This document shows, piece by piece, positions 1 to 8,756 of a stretch of DNA of 64,000 nt. Source of the stretch: Mariniblastus sp038534355 (GTDB taxonomy: Bacteria; Planctomycetota; Planctomycetia; Pirellulales; Pirellulaceae); the NCBI GenBank assembly GCA_038534355.1, contig JBCAWX010000006.1, positions 124,001 to 188,000 of the forward strand, read 5' to 3'. The position numbers were made by a program, and so were the translations under genes. The first letter of the stretch is position 1; each line of letters begins with the position of its first letter. Below the pieces are notes generated by a model that searched no databases, was not told where the DNA came from, and was given only the letters and a program-made list of their open reading frames with translations.

Positions 1-711
1 TCAAATGTGCGGCAGGCGGGATTCGATGCGGACCTCACCATGGATGCCTCGCTCACACCGAGCCCCGCTGCACCGATTGCCGGCGATGAAACTGATCCGT
101 CAGATCCGATGACACAGCTTTCAGGTTCGTGGAACAACTTTTCGACAATGGTCCAGTCACAGTGGAAGTCCAGCGGACTGGCCGAGCGTTGGAATTCCCT
201 GTTTGCCGGCGCAGATATCGGGCGGATGTTGGGAAGCCTTGCCCTGGTCCTGGGTGGTTACTTTGGATTCGTTTGGCTTCTGAGGACCGTTCAAGGACAA
301 CGAGGCAAAGTTCCAGTCGAAGTTCTTGAGCTGTTGGGCACCGTACCACTTTCGCCTCGAAAACAACTGCAGATCGTTCGGCTTGGCAGCAAGCTATTGC
401 TGATCGTCGATAGCGACGATGGAACTCATCCGATCGGAGAGATCAGCGACCCTGAAGAAGTTGAATACCTTGCGTCACTTTGCCCCGGCCGAAAGAAGAC
501 CAACGTCGGGATTACGCAACGCGTTCGCAGCGCAACCGAACAGCTGGCCACCGACCGAGTGCGACAGGAACCTGCTCCCTCCCCTGCCCCACCAACTTCA
601 ACAACAACTACGGCTTCCAACCCACCTGACCCTTCGGACAATCATCTAGCCGCGATCCTGCAGGCGCTCAATGGACCGCGCTCGGGAAACGCTGCTGTTT
701 TTGAAGGCTGA
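1..711 (+). CDS. fliO: Flagellar biosynthesis protein FliO (5' partial)
   Basis: Small membrane protein that helps assemble the FliP ring of the flagellar export gate. The frame is open to the left edge. The first in-window start is a GTG at 7, but FliO proteins usually begin close to their membrane helix, and here about 70 residues precede the helix (about residues 72-95 counted from the GTG), so the true start may lie upstream of the window. After the helix comes the short conserved cytoplasmic part (VPVEVLELLGTVPLSPRKQL, then LLIVDSDDG), followed by a Pro/Ser/Thr-rich tail typical of planctomycete extensions. Identification rests on the FliO-like core and on fliP, fliQ, fliR and flhB directly downstream in order. 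The family is weakly conserved, so confidence is below that for its neighbours. Confidence 0.75.
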   Translation, partial: SNVRQAGFDADLTMDASLTPSPAAPIAGDETDPSDPMTQLSGSWNNFSTMVQSQWKSSGLAERWNSLFAGADIGRMLGSLALVLGGYFGFVWLLRTVQGQRGKVPVEVLELLGTVPLSPRKQLQIVRLGSKLLLIVDSDDGTHPIGEISDPEEVEYLASLCPGRKKTNVGITQRVRSATEQLATDRVRQEPAPSPAPPTSTTTTASNPPDPSDNHLAAILQALNGPRSGNAAVFEG

Positions 712-762
712 ACGACACCGTTAGCTTCCGGTGACTCGCATTTGAATCGATCGATTTAGACC

Positions 763-1920
763 ATGATGCCAACTCGCAACAACTTGATTCCTTTCAACCG
801 GCAAGCTGGTTGGGTTGCCGGAATAAACGGTCTGGTTTGCTGTTGGCTGGCATTCACCTGCACGTTGACGTTTTGCGAATCAGGTTTTGCCCAGCCGTCC
901 CCTCAGCGTCATGTTGTTCCTGGTTGGTCGTCAACAAACGAACCGAGTTCTCAACCTCCGAATCAATTTCGATCCGCTGCCAATGGCCCCACTGAAGATC
1001 TTGGTGGTTCGCTCCCCAATGAAGTCAGACGCCAGATCGGTTTGGCAATCGACCCGACTACAGCTCCACGCGTCGCGCCTTCACCTGCAGAATCCACGTT
1101 CACGCGTGAGACGCCAATGCCCGACGACGAGCCGACTGGAATTCAGGCCATCGCAGATCTGGACGAACTCTCCGAGTTGATCAACGATCAATCAAAGACA
1201 CTGACCTCCCGTGAGGGACTTGGCTCTTCCATCAAGTTTGCGTTATTGATTGGCGTGCTTTCATTGGCACCGGCAATTATTTTGATGACGACCTGTTACG
1301 TTCGGGTGATTGTTGTACTGACGTTGCTGCGACAGGCTTTTGGAAGTCAACAGCTGCCACCCACACAAGTGCTGACGGCGCTTTCGTTCTTCTTGACCCT
1401 GTTGATCATGGCGCCCGTCTGGAATCAAGTGAAGACTGAGGCGATCGATCCCTACACCAGCGACACAAACCCGATCAGCTGGGAAGAAGCTTGGGATCGA
1501 GGAACCGTCCCTATCAAGAAGTTCATGTCGGACCAGATCGTTGCAGCCGGAAACTCTGATTCGGTCGCTTTGTTCTACCGGTACCTCCCCGAAGCCGAAT
1601 CGTCAGACGTCGCTTACAGTGCAAATGCCGCGTCAACGCCAAACCTGAGTTTGGATTCGATGAACGACGTCCCACTGAACGTCATGCTTCCCGCTTTTTT
1701 GATCAGCGAATTGAAAGTTGCATTCTTGTTGGGCTTTCAGATCTACCTTCCCTTTTTGGTGCTCGACCTGGTTGTCTCATCGGTCACAGTTTCGACCGGC
1801 ATGTTGATGCTGCCACCAACGATGGTCAGTTTCCCATTGAAGCTGATTCTGTTTGTCATGGTGGATGGCTGGAACCTGGTCATCGGAATGCTGTTGCAAA
1901 GTTTCGCACCGTTCACCTGA
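763..1920 (+). CDS. fliP: Flagellar export gate protein FliP with long N-terminal extension
   Basis: Core pore subunit of the flagellar type III export gate in the inner membrane. The conserved FliP core begins near residue 150 with a helix, the family motif CYVRVIVVLTLLRQAFG and TQVLTALSFFLTLLIMAPVW, and ends with the strongly conserved LPAFLISELKVAFLLGFQIY and the MLMLPPTMVSFPLKL segment. At 385 residues it is far longer than the usual 240-250; the extra length is a signal-peptide-like start (hydrophobic to about residue 45, ending SGFAQP) and about 100 polar, Pro/Ser-rich residues that would lie in the periplasm. FliP often has a cleaved signal peptide, so the topology is consistent. The start is the first of two tandem ATGs. 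It sits 51 bases after fliO and 79 before fliQ. Confidence 0.95.
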   Translation: MMPTRNNLIPFNRQAGWVAGINGLVCCWLAFTCTLTFCESGFAQPSPQRHVVPGWSSTNEPSSQPPNQFRSAANGPTEDLGGSLPNEVRRQIGLAIDPTTAPRVAPSPAESTFTRETPMPDDEPTGIQAIADLDELSELINDQSKTLTSREGLGSSIKFALLIGVLSLAPAIILMTTCYVRVIVVLTLLRQAFGSQQLPPTQVLTALSFFLTLLIMAPVWNQVKTEAIDPYTSDTNPISWEEAWDRGTVPIKKFMSDQIVAAGNSDSVALFYRYLPEAESSDVAYSANAASTPNLSLDSMNDVPLNVMLPAFLISELKVAFLLGFQIYLPFLVLDLVVSSVTVSTGMLMLPPTMVSFPLKLILFVMVDGWNLVIGMLLQSFAPFT

Positions 1921-1999
1921 CGCCATCCGTGTCATCTTCAACGAATCAATTTTGCTCGCAATGCAACTGCGTCCACGAACTTCAACGTGACAGCGACTC

Positions 2000-2557
2000 A
2001 TGGACCCACAAATCTCAATTGACCTCAGCCGAGAAGCGATCCGAACTTGTCTTATGGTCGGCGGTCCAATTCTGATCATCGTGCTGGTGATCGGATTGTT
2101 GATCAGTGTTGTTCAGGCGATGACTCAATTGCATGATCAGACAATCGCGTTTGTTCCAAAAATACTTTTGCTCCTGATCGCGTTGGCAGTGGGATTGCCT
2201 TGGCTTTCGGACCAGATGATCGACTTCGCCAAAACGTCCTTCGAGAAACCGATGTGGCATGATGAATATTCTGTGGTCCAACCAACTCCATCGAAACCCG
2301 AAGTCGTTTCGAAAGATCGCGTTGCGACGCTTCCAGCGTCATCTTTTATTAGCCGCAAGCAAGCTCTATCTGATCAATATCCATCGAAGGTCCCTGCATT
2401 GGCGAGCCAAGACACAGACGAACCGCACAGCGACTCGTTTGATGGCGAGCGTGAACAGGAAAACATCCAGCCGCGAACAGAATCACCATTCATGTTGCCG
2501 CACTATCGTTATGAACGTCGCGACGATTCAGATTCAAATCTTGAGGGATCATTTTGA
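2000..2557 (+). CDS. fliQ: Flagellar export gate protein FliQ with C-terminal tail
   Basis: Small two-helix subunit of the flagellar export gate. Residues 1-88 match FliQ along their length: the amphipathic start DLSREAIRTCLMVGGPIL, a first helix, the connecting MTQLHDQTIAFVPK and a second helix ending ALAVGLPWL. FliQ is normally about 90 residues. This one is 185, because about 95 hydrophilic, Pro/Ser/Glu-rich residues without obvious fold follow the second helix. The tail is in frame and ends at the fliR start, so it is not a fusion with a known domain. The stop overlaps the fliR start by four bases (TTGA), pointing to translational coupling. Confidence 0.93.
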   Translation: MDPQISIDLSREAIRTCLMVGGPILIIVLVIGLLISVVQAMTQLHDQTIAFVPKILLLLIALAVGLPWLSDQMIDFAKTSFEKPMWHDEYSVVQPTPSKPEVVSKDRVATLPASSFISRKQALSDQYPSKVPALASQDTDEPHSDSFDGEREQENIQPRTESPFMLPHYRYERRDDSDSNLEGSF

Positions 2558-3360
2558 CGCCGACCGAATCCATCTTGCTGGGCACACTGACGCTGGTTCG
2601 AGTGACCGCGGTTGTGTTTACGGCTCCGGTGCTCGGCGGCACGCAAATCCCTATCCGCTTCCGGGTGTTGATGGCAGTCACATTGACCGTCTTCACTGCG
2701 CCGATGGTTTTTCAAGTGGCGACGCCGCCCGCTGAGTTAGACATGATGAGCTGCGTCTTTTCTGAGCTCATGATCGGAATGAGTCTGGGACTCGGAGTAG
2801 CGATTCTGTTGGCCGCCGCACGCATGGTTGGAACTGTGATTGGTCAGATGGCTTCGATTCCGACGATGGAACAGTTTCCCGAGTTGAATTCACCGGTTGG
2901 AAAACTATTCGGCTTCCTGTCGATCGCGGCATTTGTTTTGGTGAGTGGTCCCGAGCTTGTGGTGACTTCGATGATCGACACGTTCGTTTATCTCCCTGTC
3001 GGATCGACGTTGGAAACTCTCGAGTTATCGCAATTGTTGATCGAACTGTTACGACAGAGCTTTCAGCTCACCTTACGCGGAGTTGCTCCTGCAGTGGCAG
3101 CGCTGTTGGTTTCGACGTTGGTCATTGGAGTCATTAGCCGCAACTATCCACAAGTGAATTTATTGGGCCTGGGGCTGTCTTCAAACTTGCTGGTGATGAT
3201 GTTGGCGATCTTTTTTACGTTGGGCGGGTGCGTCTGGCTGTTCGTCGATGACTTTGAGCAAACGCGATTGACGATCGAAGACGCGTTAAAAGCTGCTCGG
3301 CAACCGAGCACCGTTGATGTGTTTGCCGGTGGGAATCAGGGGGCCAGCCATGTCCGATAG
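2554..3360 (+). CDS. fliR: Flagellar export gate protein FliR
   Basis: Membrane subunit that caps the FliP-FliR core of the flagellar type III export gate. The 268-residue protein has the usual length and several hydrophobic helices, with the family segment FSELMIGMSLGLGVAILLAA, then GQMASIPTMEQFPELNSPVG, and VINPQV-like GVISRNYPQVNLLGLGLSSNL near the end. The start is a TTG overlapping the fliQ stop (TTGA); a GAGGG at about 2543-2547 gives suitable spacing, and no ATG fits better. The 3' end overlaps the flhB ATG by 11 bases, continuing the tightly coupled order fliO-fliP-fliQ-fliR-flhB. Confidence 0.94.
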   Translation: MTPTESILLGTLTLVRVTAVVFTAPVLGGTQIPIRFRVLMAVTLTVFTAPMVFQVATPPAELDMMSCVFSELMIGMSLGLGVAILLAAARMVGTVIGQMASIPTMEQFPELNSPVGKLFGFLSIAAFVLVSGPELVVTSMIDTFVYLPVGSTLETLELSQLLIELLRQSFQLTLRGVAPAVAALLVSTLVIGVISRNYPQVNLLGLGLSSNLLVMMLAIFFTLGGCVWLFVDDFEQTRLTIEDALKAARQPSTVDVFAGGNQGASHVR

Positions 3361-4099
3361 TGGAGAATCGACCCATGAAGCGAGTCCACTTCGAGTTCAA
3401 CAGGCTCGGTCCGAAGGAGATATCCCCAAGAGCTACGAGTTGGCCGCGACGATCGCAATGGTCGGTGCTCTGGCAGCAGCCTACTTTCTGCTCTTCGATG
3501 TTGGTGACTGGCTACTGAGATGGACCGAAGCAAATTGGCATCGAGATGCGAGCACCATCAAAGCCGATCCTGATGTGCTGATGGGGCGTGCCCAATCATT
3601 GATCTACTCGCTCGTCGTGTCGATACTGCCGTTCATGTTGGTCATCGCACTGGCCGCCGTTGCTTCACACTGGATTCAGACAGGGCCGATCTGGCTGCCC
3701 AAACTGGCCAACCCGTCACTGACCAACCTTGGCCCCCGCCGCTGGTTGAACCAACTGGCTCCGGGCAAAATCTTTGGATCGACTCTACTCGGACTTCCCA
3801 AAATCGCGATCGGTTTTTCGATCATGCTGATCGGACTCTGGTGGAATCGAGTGGCCTTAATTGGGCTGGGGCTTGAGCCTGTCGCGCAGATGCTGGTCCA
3901 TCTATTCTCGATCGTCATCCAAATCACATTCATGGTGGTGATCGGGATGTCATTCTTGAGTGGCCTGGACTATTTCTTCCATTGGCTGAGTTATCGGCGG
4001 CGACTGAGGATGACGGATCAAGAGGTGCGCGATGAAGCGAGCCAACAAGAGGGAGACAACGTTAGTCGTTCGCGTCAACGCCGGCTGGATCGGGTATAA
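3350..4099 (+). CDS. flhB: FlhB-type flagellar export protein lacking the C-terminal domain
   Basis: FlhB guides the order of flagellar export: four membrane helices followed by a cytoplasmic domain that cleaves itself at an NPTH motif. Here the membrane half is clear: SPLRVQQARSEGDIPKSYEL at the start, four hydrophobic segments, and the cytoplasmic linker LRMTDQEVRDEASQQEGDN. The protein then stops after 249 residues in the basic RSRQRRLDRV, where enteric FlhB would continue for about 110 residues through NPTH. No NPTH is found in the other plus-strand frames just downstream, so a simple frameshift does not explain it. I chose the ATG at 3350 (GGGGG about seven bases upstream) over the longer frame from 3314. 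The 3' end overlaps the convergent sulfotransferase gene by 38 bases. Confidence 0.9.
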   Translation: MSDSGESTHEASPLRVQQARSEGDIPKSYELAATIAMVGALAAAYFLLFDVGDWLLRWTEANWHRDASTIKADPDVLMGRAQSLIYSLVVSILPFMLVIALAAVASHWIQTGPIWLPKLANPSLTNLGPRRWLNQLAPGKIFGSTLLGLPKIAIGFSIMLIGLWWNRVALIGLGLEPVAQMLVHLFSIVIQITFMVVIGMSFLSGLDYFFHWLSYRRRLRMTDQEVRDEASQQEGDNVSRSRQRRLDRV

Positions 4100-5324
4100 A
4101 CACGCCGGCCGGATTTGCGTCGGTCGTTTCTGATGTGTCAATGATCTTGGTCAATGCCGTTGGATTTGGTGTGGGGGCTGGTCCAGCCGACTCATACCCA
4201 AACGCCTGCATGTAAGGCTGCCAGTTGGAATCGATATCTGTCTGCAACGAAAGATCAAGATTCAGTTCGTTCTTCTTGTGGTTTTTCTTTTTGGAGAAAT
4301 AGTTGTCGATCGATGGTTGGACCTGATCAAAATCTCCCAGCTCCAATTGACCATAGACTCGACTCATTTCTTGTACCGGATTGGCAACGAGATCTTCAAA
4401 TCGAACTTCGATCAGCTGGTTATCAGCAAACTCATCCCGTTGCTCGAAATACGCAGCGTACATCAAGTCCTTGCACTCAAAGATGTAGTTCTTCAACCAA
4501 GTGTCGTCGTAGCTGGGCACCTGATGGCCCTGAAGCTCGTCCAGCAACCGCCACAACCGCATCGTGGAAGGGACCAGTTTGTAAGGGTGTCGCGAAAGGT
4601 GGATGAACTTGGCATCCGGAAACCACTCCAGCAATTGTCGTATTCGCCCCGTGTGCGGTGGTGACTTTAAAATCAGCTGCGACTGGTAACGCAACGTTAA
4701 CGATTTCAAAAACCGCTCCATCGCCGTTCGCAGTGCCGTCTGTGTCGCGGGGGTGGAGTTCGCAAAATTCAGATCGAGATGGTCACGGCTCTGTCGATTC
4801 GGAAACGCTATCCGGCGGTACGGCGTAGGTGCACCGTACGAGACAAGTGCAAAATCGTCTTCTTGAGGCGAACCTGCACCCATCGACATATTGTCCATCG
4901 GCCGGCGCGGCGGCATCAACAAGGAGACGATCGGATAAAACAGATACCGCGACACCAAAAAATGATTGGGGATAAACGCATCAAAATTGGAAGGGAATTG
5001 AAATCGTTGATCCAACGCGACCAACTCATGCATCAACGTGGTGCCCGAACGCCAATGCCCCACAATAAACACAGGCGGGCCGGCGAGTTCGGTCCGCTCA
5101 ATCCGACGACCATGTGTCAAGTTTTGAATCATACCCAAAGTCGAATTCACGACGGAGCACCCACCGATTAAACAGGTCATCGCATATCGCGATGGATGAA
5201 TCTGAAATCGATTCTCACGCAGCAGACGCCAGTAGTCACCCATTCGCATGCCACTCCAAAAACGTGGTGCCCAAGGTGGGTACCAGTTTGGTTTGGCCTT
5301 TCGGGCTTTAGTTGACTTGGTCAT
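4062..5324 (-). CDS. PAPS-dependent sulfotransferase family protein
   Basis: Predicted to move a sulfuryl group from PAPS to an unknown acceptor, perhaps a carbohydrate. The 5'-phosphosulfate loop FIVGHWRSGTTLMHEL lies at about residues 86-101 and the 3'-phosphate-binding stretch HLSRHPYKLVPSTMRLW near the middle, both in sulfotransferase order; RVYGQLELGDF and the final helix also fit. Length 420 residues. The N-terminal 75 residues hold a moderately hydrophobic stretch, so membrane association is possible. It is convergent with flhB and overlaps its 3' end by 38 bases. Planctomycetes carry many such genes along with sulfatases; the acceptor cannot be read from the sequence. The start is an ATG that gives the full domain. 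Confidence 0.88.
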   Translation of the reverse strand: MTKSTKARKAKPNWYPPWAPRFWSGMRMGDYWRLLRENRFQIHPSRYAMTCLIGGCSVVNSTLGMIQNLTHGRRIERTELAGPPVFIVGHWRSGTTLMHELVALDQRFQFPSNFDAFIPNHFLVSRYLFYPIVSLLMPPRRPMDNMSMGAGSPQEDDFALVSYGAPTPYRRIAFPNRQSRDHLDLNFANSTPATQTALRTAMERFLKSLTLRYQSQLILKSPPHTGRIRQLLEWFPDAKFIHLSRHPYKLVPSTMRLWRLLDELQGHQVPSYDDTWLKNYIFECKDLMYAAYFEQRDEFADNQLIEVRFEDLVANPVQEMSRVYGQLELGDFDQVQPSIDNYFSKKKNHKKNELNLDLSLQTDIDSNWQPYMQAFGYESAGPAPTPNPTALTKIIDTSETTDANPAGVFIPDPAGVDAND

Positions 5325-5379
5325 TCAGTTTCTTTGGTTGTGCAAAACGATTCGTCACAAACTTGATCTACCTCCGCAT

Positions 5380-7209
5380 TCATGCAGCGTCTCGCGACGA
5401 TTCAGATACGTCCTCAGCATCGGGCAGGAATGGCTCAATCTTACCCTCAGGGGTGCGAAGATTGAACAGTCCAAACACCTCATCACGGGAAAGTCCTCGA
5501 CGACCTGGCGCAGCACCGTCGGACAGGATTTCTCGAAACAACTCACGTTTGGACTCAAGAATCTCATGAATGCGTTGTTCGATCGTCCCCGCCATGATCA
5601 TTCGGGTGATCGTGACGCTACCTGCGGCGCCAATGCGATGCGCTCGATTGATCGCTTGATCTTCGATCGCTGGATTCCACCAACGATCAAACAGGAATAC
5701 GTAGCGACAGAACTGAAGGTTCAAACCAACTGCGCCAGCTCCATAACTCATCAACAACACATGACGATCAGGATTCTCTTTGAATTCTTTCAAAATCGGA
5801 TCACGTTGACGACTTGGAATTCGCCCGTGATACTCCAGCGGTTTAAAGTCGAGCAACTGCTCTCCAACAACCTTCAATGAGTCGACCCACTGGCTGAACA
5901 CGATCGCTTTCTGGCCGCTGGCCGCGACCTCTTCCATGTCTGCCTTGAGACGATCAATCTTACTCGATGCGCCAGTAACTGGATCAAAGTTACAAATCTG
6001 TTTCAGCCGCAGAACCAGCTCAAACACATGCTTGATATCGAGTTCGTCACCCATATCATTGAGCCGCATCACGCCGTCATTCTCCGCAGCGTCATAAGTG
6101 ATTTGCTGGTCACCCGAAAGCGGCAATTCCGCGTCCCGCATCAAACGCGGCGGCATATCTTTCATCACCAGATCTTTGGTTCGACGCAAAACAAGATCCT
6201 TGACACTGTGGCGGACCTCGCGAGCGCTCATGCCACTGGTGACGGTCCCTTTGGCTGCAAACTCGCAAATCCCAACCAGATCTTCGATTCCATTTTCAAT
6301 TGGAGTTCCCGTCAATGCCCAACTTCGCTGGCGTGGAATCCGATGGACGACTTGCGAAGTTGAGTTCGATTTGTTTTTGATCCGTTGGGCCTCGTCGAGG
6401 ATGACCAAGTCATAAGGACTTTCTGGGGAAACGACCATTGCCTCATCTCGAGTCAACAGTTCATAGTTGGCAATCTTGACCATCGTCGTTTCTTTTTGCC
6501 AATGCCAACTGCGCTGATGTTGGTTCCCTTTGATGACTGAAACCGTAATTTCAGGTGCCCACGTTTTGAACTCGCGCTGCCAATTGGTGACCAATGGTTT
6601 TGGACAGATCAAAAGCACGTTGCGAATGTAACCTGCACGCAAGAGCATCCGCACAGTCGAGATCGACTGCATGGTTTTCCCAAGTCCCATTTCATCTGCC
6701 AGAATCGCACTGTGACGAGCAAACAGAAAAGCAATCCCTGCATATTGAAACGGAAACGGCTCAAAGGGAAACTCCATCGTTTTCCCGCCAAGAAGATTTT
6801 CCAATGGAGGTTGTAACAGATAATACAACCGATCTTCCAACTTGATCACGTCGCGAGAGGGTTTTAGTCGGGTTCGCGATCGCTTCTTTGACTCACACGG
6901 ATCTTGCGTGTTTCCGGTTGGCTCAGCCTCCGGTTGGCTGGGCGCATACGGATCAAAGAATTGATTTCTGGGTTTGGCTGAGGCGTTCTGTTTGGTATCC
7001 GATTCGCCGACCCGAAACGAATAACTACTGACTTTGATTCGTCGGTTCGAACGGGCCTTGAGCTTCGTGCCAAACGACGCGGAAACGACACTCGGATACT
7101 CGGGCGATGCAACCGGCCAACTTTCAGCAGAAAGCGGTTGGCGGGCAATCGCGTCGGCCCAATCAATCGCCAAGGCGATTTCGTCTTGCTCAGAGCTATC
7201 GCGATCCAT
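5380..7209 (-). CDS. SNF2-family DNA-dependent ATPase/helicase-like protein
   Basis: Superfamily 2 ATPase of the SNF2 (Swi2/Snf2) type, expected to move along or remodel DNA-protein complexes. Motifs appear in order: Walker A in LADEMGLGKT (about residues 172-179), motif II DEAQ in VILDEAQRIKN, motif III ALTGTPIEN, then motif IV VFSQW, motif V GAVGLNLQ and motif VI INRAHRIGA, with the SNF2-typical DRWWNPAIEDQA between V and VI. The first 130 residues are low complexity. I prefer the ATG at 7209, preceded by AAAGGA about nine bases upstream, over a TTG at 7257 that has no ribosome site. The 184-residue gene just upstream ends 44 bases before this ATG, so the two probably share a transcript. 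No helicase-associated methylase or nuclease is nearby, arguing against a restriction or defence role. Confidence 0.92.
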   Translation of the reverse strand: MDRDSSEQDEIALAIDWADAIARQPLSAESWPVASPEYPSVVSASFGTKLKARSNRRIKVSSYSFRVGESDTKQNASAKPRNQFFDPYAPSQPEAEPTGNTQDPCESKKRSRTRLKPSRDVIKLEDRLYYLLQPPLENLLGGKTMEFPFEPFPFQYAGIAFLFARHSAILADEMGLGKTMQSISTVRMLLRAGYIRNVLLICPKPLVTNWQREFKTWAPEITVSVIKGNQHQRSWHWQKETTMVKIANYELLTRDEAMVVSPESPYDLVILDEAQRIKNKSNSTSQVVHRIPRQRSWALTGTPIENGIEDLVGICEFAAKGTVTSGMSAREVRHSVKDLVLRRTKDLVMKDMPPRLMRDAELPLSGDQQITYDAAENDGVMRLNDMGDELDIKHVFELVLRLKQICNFDPVTGASSKIDRLKADMEEVAASGQKAIVFSQWVDSLKVVGEQLLDFKPLEYHGRIPSRQRDPILKEFKENPDRHVLLMSYGAGAVGLNLQFCRYVFLFDRWWNPAIEDQAINRAHRIGAAGSVTITRMIMAGTIEQRIHEILESKRELFREILSDGAAPGRRGLSRDEVFGLFNLRTPEGKIEPFLPDAEDVSESSRDAA

Positions 7210-7253
7210 GTGTGGCGATCCTTTGCTGGCGAATGTTGAACGGCGTTGATCAG

Positions 7254-7808
7254 TCAAGCAGCACGCAATACGGAATGTGCTTCTTCGATCGCTTGAGCAA
7301 TCCGTTCCATTGGTTCGTCGAGTGGCAGTTTTTCGGCAAATGAAGAAACGTGCGTCGTCAACGTATCAACCTGCTCTGGTTTGTGGTTAACAATCCAACA
7401 ACGATGTTGCTCAGTTTCAAAATGATGCAAGCCGACTCCATCAAAGGCTTTGGTCGATTCACGTGGCTCAAACATCACGACGGCACCATCAACCATCTCG
7501 CTGATCGGCAACAACTCAGCGTTTTGAACCATCATGATCGCCGGCGGTTGTTTTAGCCGGTCAATCAAAGCACCGCCAATTTGGTCCGCATAAAGAAAAC
7601 CGAGGTACGTCTGACCGTACATGATTTGCTGTGTCCGATTTGTAGACACCGGCGCAGTGCAATGAAACTCAAGAGGGCGACCGATCGACGAAACGATCAA
7701 TAAGCCACCACAATACCCAAGTTCGGGAAGCTCGATGACATCGAAGAACCCAAAGGTTACTTGAGACAGTTTTTCCGGTAGTTGCGTCGTAGAACTCAAG
7801 TAGCGCAT
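7254..7808 (-). CDS. Conserved hypothetical protein next to the SNF2 ATPase
   Basis: I do not recognise this 184-residue protein. It has no signal peptide or membrane helix, and looks like a compact alpha/beta protein (YCGGLLIVSSIGRPLEF, MYGQTYLGFLYADQIG, ending in an amphipathic helix). It lies directly upstream of the SNF2 gene in the same direction; its TGA overlaps a possible TTG of that gene by four bases, so the pair is likely co-expressed and perhaps functionally linked. The ATG at 7808 is the only good start, though an AAGG lies too close to it to act as a ribosome site. Confidence 0.7.
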   Translation of the reverse strand: MRYLSSTTQLPEKLSQVTFGFFDVIELPELGYCGGLLIVSSIGRPLEFHCTAPVSTNRTQQIMYGQTYLGFLYADQIGGALIDRLKQPPAIMMVQNAELLPISEMVDGAVVMFEPRESTKAFDGVGLHHFETEQHRCWIVNHKPEQVDTLTTHVSSFAEKLPLDEPMERIAQAIEEAHSVLRAA

Positions 7809-8251
7809 CCTTGCTCAAACTCTGACACATCAGCAACCATTCTGGTGATTCCAGATGGTGATCGGTTGAGCTGATCCTTCATCTCAATCCGTGCTGCATT
7901 TGGTCGGAATCAAAACCGACCGCTTTGTCAACAACTAAAGTGCCATTTTCTATGGTTGAAAGATTGTTACCAAGTGATAGCAAACCCAATCTTTTCAATC
8001 GCTAAGTTGTCATCGGAACCCGTCCATTTTTCCTTGAACAGCGTACGGATCCCACACGGGTCCGTTGCAAGCGGTACGAACGGTACAGGCGCATTCGTTT
8101 ATAGACGCGTGAGAAACTTTGACGGTCACGCACGATTTTCGCGCCAGTGAATTTTTCATTTTTAGGTTTAGGGTTGCAATTGCTCGACAGTCCAATGAGC
8201 GCGGTTTATACTGGGCTTGTTCTTATAAATAACATACGGAGTTTTGATCAC
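7809..8251. other. Intergenic region with one clear plus-strand promoter
   Basis: A 443-base spacer between the divergent genes at 7254-7808 (minus) and 8252-8710 (plus). The right end holds the promoter listed at 8184-8212 and a GGAG ribosome site. A 35-codon upstream extension of the plus-strand frame (GTG at 8147) would run across that promoter and is not considered coding. No other gene or hairpin stands out in the left part. Confidence 0.6.
8184..8212 (+). promoter_or_regulatory. Predicted sigma-70-type promoter
   Basis: A -35 box TCGACA (8184-8189) and a -10 box TATACT (8207-8212) are separated by exactly 17 bases. Transcription would begin near 8219, leaving a leader of about 33 bases before the ATG at 8252, with GGAG at 8238-8241 as ribosome site. 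A similar TCGACA box precedes the deiodinase-like gene. Confidence 0.6.
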
Positions 8252-8710
8252 ATGCCACACGATTCTCAGGACATTTCTCCCGTCTTTCGTATCGATGTCG
8301 CTCAAAGTGCTAGCGAACCTCAAGTCTCAAATCCAAACTCATCTCAAAGTGAAATGGTTGCGTTGCTCCACCAATTGGTCGTCGGTCAGGACCGCCAAAA
8401 CGAGTTGCTTGAAGAGATGATCGAGCAAATGCAAAACTCACAGCGACAACGAGCGCATGAGTTGAACCAATGGAAAGAAGCCAATCCACTGCTCGCTCGA
8501 CGTTGCCGTGCTGCTGCCGAGGCATTGTCCCAAGTGCAAACAGAATTCCTGCAGTCGTTAACGTGTGAGGTCAACGGAAGTTTTGAAGACATGATCGACA
8601 GCGAATTTGTCATGAACGAATTCGTCGATCGCTACGGTCCTCGCTTGGCTCATCTGAATGGTGTCCTGCAGCTGCTTTCACAGCTCAGCACCAACCAGGC
8701 TACTAACTAA
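8252..8710 (+). CDS. Small coiled-coil protein, function unknown
   Basis: A 152-residue soluble protein without signal peptide. The first 30 residues are polar and probably disordered. Residues of about 32-65 form a helix rich in Gln, Glu and Asn (HQLVVGQDRQNELLEEMIEQ), followed by helical segments with NPLLARRCRAAAEALSQVQ and a hydrophobic end. It looks like a helical scaffold or partner protein. The ATG at 8252 is chosen because of GGAG ten bases upstream and the promoter at 8184-8212; the longer GTG start at 8147 would put the promoter inside the gene. The function is not known to me. Confidence 0.72.
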   Translation: MPHDSQDISPVFRIDVAQSASEPQVSNPNSSQSEMVALLHQLVVGQDRQNELLEEMIEQMQNSQRQRAHELNQWKEANPLLARRCRAAAEALSQVQTEFLQSLTCEVNGSFEDMIDSEFVMNEFVDRYGPRLAHLNGVLQLLSQLSTNQATN

Positions 8711-8756
8711 AGGACGGTGCGATTCTGTCGAATGGCAGAACCGCACAACGTTGATC

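Noticed and set aside
5248..5880. 210-codon open frame on the plus strand
   Set aside because: Antisense to the ends of the sulfotransferase and SNF2 genes, no ribosome site, no protein-like pattern.
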